Shown: positions 33,671 to 39,517 of the stretch, in pieces | How positions within the stretch are numbered: position 1 is the first letter of the stretch | Layout of the letters: the number at the start of each line of letters is the position of its first letter | Assembly: GCA_004524595.1 (NCBI GenBank) | Contig: SDOA01000023.1 | Coordinates: forward strand, 1 to 39,517 | DNA: 39,517 nt | Reading direction: 5' to 3' | Source: Candidatus Thorarchaeota archaeon | Lineage (GTDB): Archaea > Asgardarchaeota > Thorarchaeia > Thorarchaeales > Thorarchaeaceae | The notes under the pieces: generated by a model | Seen by the model: the letters and a program-made list of their open reading frames with translations, nothing else | The model's database searches: none | What the model was told of the DNA's origin: nothing | Program-made: the position numbers and the translations under genes

Positions 33671-33701
33671 AAGTCACAATTTGAAGTCACAAAATGTGAC
33701 T
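33671..33701. promoter_or_regulatory. Operator-like palindrome with an extra half-site
   Basis: AGTCACA-AAA-TGTGACT (33685-33701) is a perfect 7-bp inverted repeat, and a further AAGTCACAA copy (33671-33679) lies 13 bp away. The group abuts the upstream side of the TATA box of the bactofilin-like gene. The adjacent gene at 33728-34066 encodes a winged-helix protein that could bind it. Confidence 0.55.
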
Positions 33702-33727
33702 AGCTGAGGAGTGTCTTTGATGAGTAC

Positions 33728-34066
33728 TCACATTCCCATTATCGGTTCAGGAATAGGCATTCCCACCAGTGTTGCTAACCTCTTATATAACTCAAGATAC
33801 TGATGACCTCTAACTGTAACCTTATAGACCCGCATACCTTCGTCTTCATCTTCTTCAAGAAGCCCTCTCTCACATAATTCAGTTATCGACTCCTTTGCTC
33901 TATCTACCGGCATGTTTGTGGATCTTGCCGCTCGAGTAAGGGGGCAGTATCCCCATATGTAGACAACCCGCAGGAGTTCTGCATAAATATCATAACGTGT
34001 TCGCTTTTGAAGCTCCTTTTTTCCTCGTTTCTTTACAAGTTCTTCAAAAGCCTCTTCGTCAGACAT
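33728..34066 (-). CDS. Small winged-helix DNA-binding protein (ArnR1/Sso10a-like)
   Basis: The 112-residue protein has a charged N-terminus (KKRGKKELQKRTRYD), a winged helix at about residues 25-95 (IYAELLRVV, LTRAARSTNMPVDRAKESI, CERGLLEEDEDEGMRVYKVTVRG) and a C-terminal helix (YLELYKRLATLV). This fits the archaeal single-domain winged-helix group that regulates transcription or coats DNA. The ribosome site gggaggttgaaag is strong. It lies directly upstream of the bactofilin-like gene on the same strand, with 118 bp between them containing a palindromic operator, so it is the natural candidate for binding there. Confidence 0.78.
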   Translation of the reverse strand: MSDEEAFEELVKKRGKKELQKRTRYDIYAELLRVVYIWGYCPLTRAARSTNMPVDRAKESITELCERGLLEEDEDEGMRVYKVTVRGHQYLELYKRLATLVGMPIPEPIMGM

Positions 34067-34197
34067 CTTTCAACCTCCCACATTGAAAGAACACAGGCAA
34101 ATTAAAGTCTACTGTAATAAGCCAGATTTGTTCTCATATTATGCACCAATAACTCTTATGATACCAATATCTGTTCTTAGATGAGCCGGGATAAGCA

Positions 34198-34932
34198 GTG
34201 ATACGATGTCTATATATTATCAAGAGTGATGGAGAGATACTCTATGGAAAATTACTCGATGAGAGAACAGATGTTGACCTGCACAATATCCCCCATTATG
34301 TTAAGAATAGTGTAATATTATTCCACTCTCGTTCCAGCACTTCATCTGAGAAAGTGTATACTCTCCAACAAAGCAATGGTTTCTGGGCTTATGCATTCTT
34401 TCACTCTTTTGCTCTTGTTGCATTGCTTCCATTAACTGACAATCTTGTGAATCCAAAGTATATGTTGCTATCAATTGGACGTAAGATTGCACATGAATTT
34501 GGTACAATGATAAATACATGGAGTAATGATAAGTCTGATATCGGGGCTATTGAACGCATCATTGATCAATACACCTCAATTGATCTCTCTCCGTTATCAG
34601 TAGATACTCTAGAGAAAATTGACACACTCATTACTGCTGCACTAGAGCAACCTAAGATAGCTTTTGTTGGAATTTTTGACTCTAGAGGAAAGATGGTCCG
34701 CGGCAATGTACCTGAAATTCATCTCTTTAGAATAGAAGTTGAGGTTTCTCAAGGGGTGATTAAACCTGTAATGGATATTGCTCCAACGAGTATTATTACG
34801 GGAGAATATAAGGTGCAGATGCTACGTGTCAACTCACTTACAGTTGCTGTAGCGTCATTACCTACTGAAAGCACTCTTAATGCTGTTTCAACTGTAGGGG
34901 AGATTGCACATGCTCTCAATGAACTTGTGTAG
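34198..34932 (+). CDS. Longin-like plus roadblock-like domain protein
   Basis: The 244-residue protein has two similar-sized alpha/beta domains. The first (1-125) starts IRCLYIIKSDGEILYGKLL and continues with GFWAYAFFHSFALVALLPL, which fits the longin/SNARE-like fold. The second (about 140-244), with PKIAFVGIFDSRGKMVRGN and LTVAVASLPTE, fits roadblock/LC7 (MglB-like). Such domains act as small-GTPase regulators in eukaryotes and Asgard archaea. The start is GTG 34198 and no membrane segment is seen. The next gene, encoding a helical repeat protein, is on the same strand 47 bp away. Confidence 0.62.
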   Translation: MIRCLYIIKSDGEILYGKLLDERTDVDLHNIPHYVKNSVILFHSRSSTSSEKVYTLQQSNGFWAYAFFHSFALVALLPLTDNLVNPKYMLLSIGRKIAHEFGTMINTWSNDKSDIGAIERIIDQYTSIDLSPLSVDTLEKIDTLITAALEQPKIAFVGIFDSRGKMVRGNVPEIHLFRIEVEVSQGVIKPVMDIAPTSIITGEYKVQMLRVNSLTVAVASLPTESTLNAVSTVGEIAHALNELV

Positions 34933-34979
34933 ACTAATTTATTTGGGCTCGTGTAGGATTATTACATGAGGGGAACATA

Positions 34980-35648
34980 TTGAATCCTTTGGAAACATTA
35001 GAGAGGGTTGAATCTCTATTGAAACTGTGCGATATTCGTTGTCGCTTATCTAATGATTTGGAAGCGCGATTGAAGGAGTGTGAGGATGCTAGAATTCTCT
35101 TAGAGTCTCTTGAGGGTCTCTCTAATAAGGAAGAGCAAAAGAGATTGGCTCTTCTCTCACAGACACTCATCCAAGAGTCTTACGTTTTCGATGCTCTTGA
35201 ACAGTCTGACAGAAATTTGGAGCGTGCAAAAGAAGCTCTGAATTTAGCTAAGGATTCCACTGACCTAGTTCAGATTGCACGAGCCCATCTATGTCTTGGG
35301 ATACATCTATTAAACTCAGGAGATCTTCTAGATGCTGAGGGCCACTGGGTGAAGATACTTCTTGAGGCTCAAGAATCTCATGATGACGCCAAGATGCAAG
35401 TAGTTGTAGGTCGCACCCTTATTGTTCGAGGTCATGTCTTGAACGCTAAAGGTCTCTTTGCACAGGCAATTGAGGTTCTGGATGATGCTGTTCAAACCCT
35501 TGAAAGTGCAGGAGATAAAATAGGCATGGCTGAAGCCTACGAACTGATGTCCAAGGTGTATCATAATTTGAACGATCCTGAATCTACTGATTTTTGTTTA
35601 CAACGTTCTAAAGAGCTTAAAGAGCTAGTAATGACAAATTTGGAATGA
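34980..35648 (+). CDS. Alpha-helical repeat (TPR-like) protein
   Basis: The 222-residue protein is nearly all helix. The second half shows TPR-like pairs: AKDSTDLVQIARAHLCLGIHLL, then GDLLDAEGHW, AKGLFAQAIEVLDDAV and DKIGMAEAYELMSKVYHNL. The N-terminal 80 residues look like a coiled coil. It is a probable protein-binding scaffold with no catalytic motifs. The start is TTG 34980 with GAGGGG six bases upstream. It follows the longin/roadblock gene and may be its partner. Confidence 0.7.
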   Translation: MNPLETLERVESLLKLCDIRCRLSNDLEARLKECEDARILLESLEGLSNKEEQKRLALLSQTLIQESYVFDALEQSDRNLERAKEALNLAKDSTDLVQIARAHLCLGIHLLNSGDLLDAEGHWVKILLEAQESHDDAKMQVVVGRTLIVRGHVLNAKGLFAQAIEVLDDAVQTLESAGDKIGMAEAYELMSKVYHNLNDPESTDFCLQRSKELKELVMTNLE

Positions 35649-35712
35649 CCTTTTGACAAAACACAAAAGCAGGATACTTGTTCTCATCTTCATTGTACGG
35701 AGATGTTTCTAA

Positions 35713-36333
35713 ATGCTCATTGTTGGAATTTCAGGAACTCCAAAACATGAAAAATCAAACACGCAGTTTCTATTATCCAAAGCATTGGAGGCTGCAGCTG
35801 AAGTTGAGTCGATTGACACACAGTTACTAAACATCAGTGACTATGAGATAAGACACTGTACTGGTTGTGACTCCTGCGTCAGGAAGAAGCCATGTCCTGA
35901 GAGTGCTCATGATGATATGCCCAAGATTGAGGAAAAACTGCGACTGGCTGATGGGATAATTATTGCAGCTCCCTCTTATTTTACGTCAGTTCCTGGAGTT
36001 CTAAAAGACTTCATTGACCGCTCAAGAGCCATGAAGATGCTTGATCATCAATTGAAAGACAAAGTATTCGGTGCATTAACATATGCTGGTCTCAGGTATG
36101 GCGGACAGGAACATGTAATTGATGTTCTTAATAGATATGCACTAGGTCAAGGAATGATTGTTGTGGGAGCTGTCGGCAGTCCTGTCCGACATGGAACTTT
36201 TGGTTCTGGAAGTCTTCAGACCGATGAAGGTTCTTGGAGGTCTGCTTCTGCCGATGAACTGGCTGTTGAAGGGAGCATTCTACTTGGTAAGCGAGTTGCT
36301 GATTTGGTATTAAGGATTAAGAAATCGGGGTAA
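35713..36333 (+). CDS. Iron-sulfur flavoprotein / NADPH-dependent FMN reductase family
   Basis: The 206-residue flavodoxin-like protein has the FMN phosphate loop GISGTPKHEKSNTQFLL, a cysteine cluster HCTGCDSCVRKKPCP (CxxCxxC-x5-C) typical of Isf-type 4Fe-4S flavoproteins, and AAPSYFTSVPGVLKDFIDR near the flavin. Isf proteins pass electrons between ferredoxin and acceptors such as O2 or H2O2 in anaerobic archaea. It precedes the cobalamin adenosyltransferase by four bases and may supply the reduced cobalamin that enzyme needs; that link is inference. Confidence 0.87.
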   Translation: MLIVGISGTPKHEKSNTQFLLSKALEAAAEVESIDTQLLNISDYEIRHCTGCDSCVRKKPCPESAHDDMPKIEEKLRLADGIIIAAPSYFTSVPGVLKDFIDRSRAMKMLDHQLKDKVFGALTYAGLRYGGQEHVIDVLNRYALGQGMIVVGAVGSPVRHGTFGSGSLQTDEGSWRSASADELAVEGSILLGKRVADLVLRIKKSG

Positions 36334-36337
36334 AGGC

Positions 36338-36901
36338 ATGACTCGGGATACATCACCAGGACTTGTGCAGATATACACCGGAGATGGTAAAGGAAAGACA
36401 ACCTGTGCATTAGGTGCTGGTCTACGAGCAGCGGGACATGGACTGGAAGTTCTAGTTATCTCGTTCATGAAAGCCAAAGTTGCAGTTCGCGGTGACGGTG
36501 TCGATATTAACTATGGAGAGTTCAAGACAGTCGATCTAGTCCCTAATTTTACTATTGTTCCTGTAGGTCGAGAGACCTTTGTGGACAAGCACAATCCAGA
36601 TCCGATTGATGTAGAGATGGCTCAGAACGGACTCAGACTAGCTCAAGAAGCGCTTCAGAAACACACATGCGATGTTCTCATTCTCGATGAGATTAACGTT
36701 GCTGTGGAATGGAATCTAATATCACTCGAGGACCAGCTCGGACTAATAGATATGAAACCTGCTGACATCGAGCTCATTATGACCGGTCGGTATGCGCGTC
36801 ACGAAATCATGGATATTGCTGATCTAGTGACAGAGATGAAGGAGATCAAGCATTATTATTCAGCTAAGAAGATTCCTGCTCGTAGAGGATTTGAATTCTG
36901 A
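36338..36901 (+). CDS. Cob(I)alamin adenosyltransferase, CobA/BtuR type
   Basis: The 187-residue P-loop protein has Walker A as GDGKGKTTCALGAGLRAAGHG, LVISFMKA, an acidic LILDEINVAVEW (Walker B) and IMTGRYARHEI, all as in CobA/BtuR. It transfers the 5'-deoxyadenosyl group of ATP to cob(I)alamin to form adenosylcobalamin in the cytoplasm. Its position between a flavoprotein and a B12-dependent acyl-CoA mutase suggests that it serves the mutase directly. Confidence 0.93.
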   Translation: MTRDTSPGLVQIYTGDGKGKTTCALGAGLRAAGHGLEVLVISFMKAKVAVRGDGVDINYGEFKTVDLVPNFTIVPVGRETFVDKHNPDPIDVEMAQNGLRLAQEALQKHTCDVLILDEINVAVEWNLISLEDQLGLIDMKPADIELIMTGRYARHEIMDIADLVTEMKEIKHYYSAKKIPARRGFEF

Positions 36902-36985
36902 TAGAAATGTGAACATACTTCCAAATCGAACACTTAATATGAAAACCACTGTTCGAAGTCTTGTTCCAATTTGGAGGCATTCTTC

Positions 36986-38668
36986 ATGGGTACTGAGAGG
37001 AATTTGGAAGATATTCAGAAAGCCTACGACAACTGGGAAAAAGAGACCCTCATTCCACATCAAAGAAGCAATTCTGATTGTCGTGAGGAATTCGTCACCA
37101 CATCAAGTCGCCCAATTAAAGCAATTTACACGCCACTTGATGTACCTAAATTTGATTATTTGAAAGACCTCGGTTTTCCAAGTGAGTACCCCTATACCCG
37201 TGGTGTCCAACCAAGCATGTATCGAGGGCGCATCTGGACCATGCGCCAATTCGCTGGAATGGGTACTGCGGAAGAGTCGAATGCGCGATACAAGTTCCTT
37301 CTGGCTAATGGACAGACAGGTCTCAGTGTTGCTTTCCATCTTCCTACAATTTTTGCTAGAGATTCGGATCATCCTTTTTCACATGGTGAGGTTGGCAAAC
37401 TTGGAGTTGCAATTGATACCCTAAAGGACATGGAGCTTCTCTTTGATGGTATTCCTCTGGACAAGGTTACAACCTCAATGACAATAAATGCACCTGCATC
37501 GATTCTGCTTGCCATGTACATGGTCGCAGCTCAAAAACAAGGTGTTTCGCCTGATAAAATCGGGGGCACAATTCAGAATGATCTTCTGAAAGAGTATATG
37601 GCACAAAAGTCTTGGATTCTAGCACCTACTCCCTCTCTTCGCATTATTGGAGACATTATGGAATATGCAACAAAGAACATTCCACGATGGAACACCATCT
37701 CGATATCCGGCTATCATATTCGCGAAGCTGGTTCAACTGCTGCTCAAGAGCTAGCATTCACTCTTCTTAGTGGGATGGAATATGTAAAGGTCGGTATGAA
37801 ACATGGTCTTGATGTCGATGACTTTGCGCCACGTCTATCTTTCTTCTTTAATGCACACAATGACATTTTTGAAGAAGTTGCTAAATACAGAGCTGCACGG
37901 CGAATCTGGGCGCGTGAAATGAAAGAGACCTTTGGAGCTAAGAAAGAGAGGTCTCTCTGGATGCGGTTCCATACTCAGACTGCTGGTTGTTCGCTAACTG
38001 CACAACAACCAATGATAAATATTGTACGCACTGCATATCAAGCATTAGCTGCGGTTCTAGGAGGCACTCAATCGCTTCATACAAATTCTATGGATGAGGC
38101 GCTCTGTCTTCCCACTGAAGAAGCTGTTCGAGTGGCACTTCGAACACAGCAGATTCTTGCACATGAAAGCGGAGTGGCCAACACGATTGACCCTCTAGCT
38201 GGTTCATATTATATTGAAGCCCTCACAAATGACATGGAAGAGGAAGCGTACAAATACTTTGAGAAGGTAGACGCACTTGGTGGCGTGGTGGCTGCCATTG
38301 AGAAAGGTTTCTTTCAGAGGGAGATTGCTGAGGCTTCGTATCGTTATCAGAAAGAGATCGATGATGGAAAACGCATCATTGTCGGGGTCAATGATTATGT
38401 CCTCGAAGGTGAACAGATCACTATTCCAGTCCTTAAGATTGACGAAGAGGCAGAACGTCGACAGATTGCGAGAACCCAGAAGATACGAAAAGAGCGCGAT
38501 AATACGAAGGTCGCGGAGGCTCTTGATGGGCTCAGAAAAGCATCAGAGGGTGAAGAGAATGTTATGCCACACATCGTAAATGCTGTCAAGGCATATGCTA
38601 CAATTGGAGAGATATTCCAGGTCTGGCGTGACCTCTGGGGCGAATGGGATGAGCCAAAGATCTTCTAG
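36986..38668 (+). CDS. B12-dependent acyl-CoA mutase, large subunit (isobutyryl-CoA-mutase-like rather than methylmalonyl)
   Basis: The protein of about 560 residues has only the substrate-binding barrel; the B12-binding domain must be a separate subunit that is not in the window. It shows [53 protein letters not shown] and [13 protein letters not shown]. Methylmalonyl-CoA mutases carry Tyr89 and Arg207 (Propionibacterium numbering) to hold the substrate carboxylate. Here Phe89 and Gln207 occupy those places, the pair found in isobutyryl-CoA mutase. Hence an n-butyryl/isobutyryl-type substrate is likely. ATG 36986 has GGAGG about nine bases upstream. Confidence 0.88.
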   Translation: MGTERNLEDIQKAYDNWEKETLIPHQRSNSDCREEFVTTSSRPIKAIYTPLDVPKFDYLKDLGFPSEYPYTRGVQPSMYRGRIWTMRQFAGMGTAEESNARYKFLLANGQTGLSVAFHLPTIFARDSDHPFSHGEVGKLGVAIDTLKDMELLFDGIPLDKVTTSMTINAPASILLAMYMVAAQKQGVSPDKIGGTIQNDLLKEYMAQKSWILAPTPSLRIIGDIMEYATKNIPRWNTISISGYHIREAGSTAAQELAFTLLSGMEYVKVGMKHGLDVDDFAPRLSFFFNAHNDIFEEVAKYRAARRIWAREMKETFGAKKERSLWMRFHTQTAGCSLTAQQPMINIVRTAYQALAAVLGGTQSLHTNSMDEALCLPTEEAVRVALRTQQILAHESGVANTIDPLAGSYYIEALTNDMEEEAYKYFEKVDALGGVVAAIEKGFFQREIAEASYRYQKEIDDGKRIIVGVNDYVLEGEQITIPVLKIDEEAERRQIARTQKIRKERDNTKVAEALDGLRKASEGEENVMPHIVNAVKAYATIGEIFQVWRDLWGEWDEPKIF

Positions 38669-39517
38669 ATCATTATCTGAGAGTTACCTGATGAATTCTC
38701 TATTGTTGTTCTTCTTGTACGTACAATCACAACTGCACAGTAGAGAATAACAATGGCAGACCCGCTCCCCAAAATTGAAGTGAATATAAGTGACCAATTT
38801 AACTCTGGATTTGTTATCTGTTGGACTGTTGTTGTCGTAGATGTCGTAGTAGTTGTACTTGTCGTTACATTTACTGTACCACTCGAAGGAAAAACACCAT
38901 AATGAAAGAGAGGATTACGTATTATCTCATAATAATCATTAGTTTCAAAATCTGAGAATATGAAGGGACCACAGGTCACAAATGGATGTGATTCATTAAA
39001 AATCGGATTCCAAGTATACCATCCTTCATACCCAATACCGTCATCATCGTTGAAGATATGTTCAGGGATGATACAATCAAATGCAAAGTCACTGAAATGC
39101 CAGTATGACTCCGAATTGAACTCGAATACCACTTGGTATGTTGAAGGTGAATAGACACCAACTAACATATCAAGATCACTTCCTGCAGGATTTCCATACA
39201 TCCCGCTCTGTAAGGCATAGTTGAAGCTAAAGGCAACATCTTGGGCAGTAAGAGGTACGCCATCGCTCCAGGTAGCGTTCTGGATGACGTTGATTGTGAA
39301 TCTGACATGCCCATCTGGGACTGCTGTATTGTCTGAGTGTTTCTCTACCAACATTTCCTCTGCTAAGTCTGGCCATGGTGTGATATGTGGGTCATATTTG
39401 TATAATGATGGCCAAAATTCTGAAAATAGATAGTAATTTGCTGATATAGACCATTGTGTCTTGAAGAAATTGAAGCTATTAACTGCTTCAGATATTGCCA
39501 CCTGAACAACACCTCCG
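38665..39517 (-). CDS. Peptide/nickel-type ABC substrate-binding protein, C-terminal part, membrane anchored
   Basis: The frame is open to the window edge, so the N-terminus is missing and the GTG at 39501 is not a real start. About 280 residues remain. [40 protein letters not shown] and [12 protein letters not shown] are typical of the SBP_bac_5 family (OppA/DppA). The C-terminus has a Thr/Ser-rich stalk of about 20 residues, a membrane helix ([23 protein letters not shown]) and a basic tail. The protein is therefore held on the outer face of the membrane, as is usual in archaea. Its stop overlaps the mutase stop by 3 bp (38665-38668 region, convergent). Confidence 0.85.
   Translation of the reverse strand, partial: GGVVQVAISEAVNSFNFFKTQWSISANYYLFSEFWPSLYKYDPHITPWPDLAEEMLVEKHSDNTAVPDGHVRFTINVIQNATWSDGVPLTAQDVAFSFNYALQSGMYGNPAGSDLDMLVGVYSPSTYQVVFEFNSESYWHFSDFAFDCIIPEHIFNDDDGIGYEGWYTWNPIFNESHPFVTCGPFIFSDFETNDYYEIIRNPLFHYGVFPSSGTVNVTTSTTTTTSTTTTVQQITNPELNWSLIFTSILGSGSAIVILYCAVVIVRTRRTTIENSSGNSQIMI

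Noticed and set aside
38820..38880. Short repetitive tract of gta/gtt-like triplets resembling a simple repeat or array
   Set aside because: It encodes the Thr/Ser-rich stalk of the substrate-binding protein. The periodicity is codon-level, with no separate repeat element.
1..39517. CRISPR arrays, insertion sequences, phage genes
   Set aside because: I looked for regularly spaced repeats, transposase motifs and terminal inverted repeats and saw none.

Overview
The window most likely comes from an Asgard archaeon, with a Thorarchaeia-like lineage as the best guess. Archaeal features are the tetrahydromethanopterin-branch formylmethanofuran dehydrogenase genes, geranylgeranyl reductases, a tetraether lipid synthase homologue, TrmB-like regulators and TATA/Shine-Dalgarno signals. 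Asgard features are the eukaryotic-signature-type genes: a Ras/Rab-type GTPase fused to a beta-propeller, a one-domain gelsolin-like protein and a longin/roadblock-type protein. Base composition looks moderate (about 40-45 % GC by eye). I see no rRNA, no confident tRNA, no CRISPR and no insertion sequence.

Layout. 1-4 kb: end of a nitrate/taurine-type ABC permease, its convergent ATPase, the propeller-Ig-GTPase fusion, and a small cysteine-rich protein with an apparent frameshift. 4-6.6 kb: iorBA (aryl-pyruvate oxidation). 6.6-10.7 kb: a DHH phosphoesterase and a tandem array of three divergent winged-helix/TrmB-like paralogues. 10.7-10.9 kb: a probable structured small RNA with its own TATA box and terminator. 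10.9-17.7 kb: a geranylgeranyl reductase, a membrane hexapeptide acyltransferase, a free-standing threonyl-tRNA editing domain, a Hef-like helicase with decayed motifs, several hypothetical proteins and the gelsolin-domain protein. 17.7-20.3 kb: zinc alcohol dehydrogenase, AhpD-like protein, lipoate ligase, and a GC-rich structured intergenic element.

20.3-24.6 kb: a MarR/GbsR-type regulator, a degenerate corrinoid-protein fragment, and a flavoprotein reductase-ferredoxin-radical SAM group that parallels the GGR-ferredoxin-Tes arrangement of Methanosarcina and probably serves membrane lipid saturation and tetraether formation. 24.6-27.8 kb: a pyruvate/acetoin-type 2-oxoacid dehydrogenase operon (E1alpha-E1beta-E2); lipoate ligase 5 kb away could lipoylate its E2, but no E3 is in the window. 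28.0-31.5 kb: fwdD-fwdB-fwdA, without fwdC. 31.5-34.1 kb: a methyltransferase, a bactofilin-like 17-residue-repeat protein with a palindromic operator, and a winged-helix protein. 34.2-39.5 kb: longin/roadblock and helical-repeat proteins, an Fe-S flavoprotein, cobalamin adenosyltransferase, an acyl-CoA mutase large subunit with isobutyryl-type rather than methylmalonyl-type substrate residues, and the end of an anchored peptide-binding protein.

The metabolic genes together suggest anaerobic amino-acid and acyl-CoA oxidation (Ior, 2-oxoacid dehydrogenase, B12 mutase) linked to C1 metabolism. Function calls rest on motifs read by eye; no database search was run.
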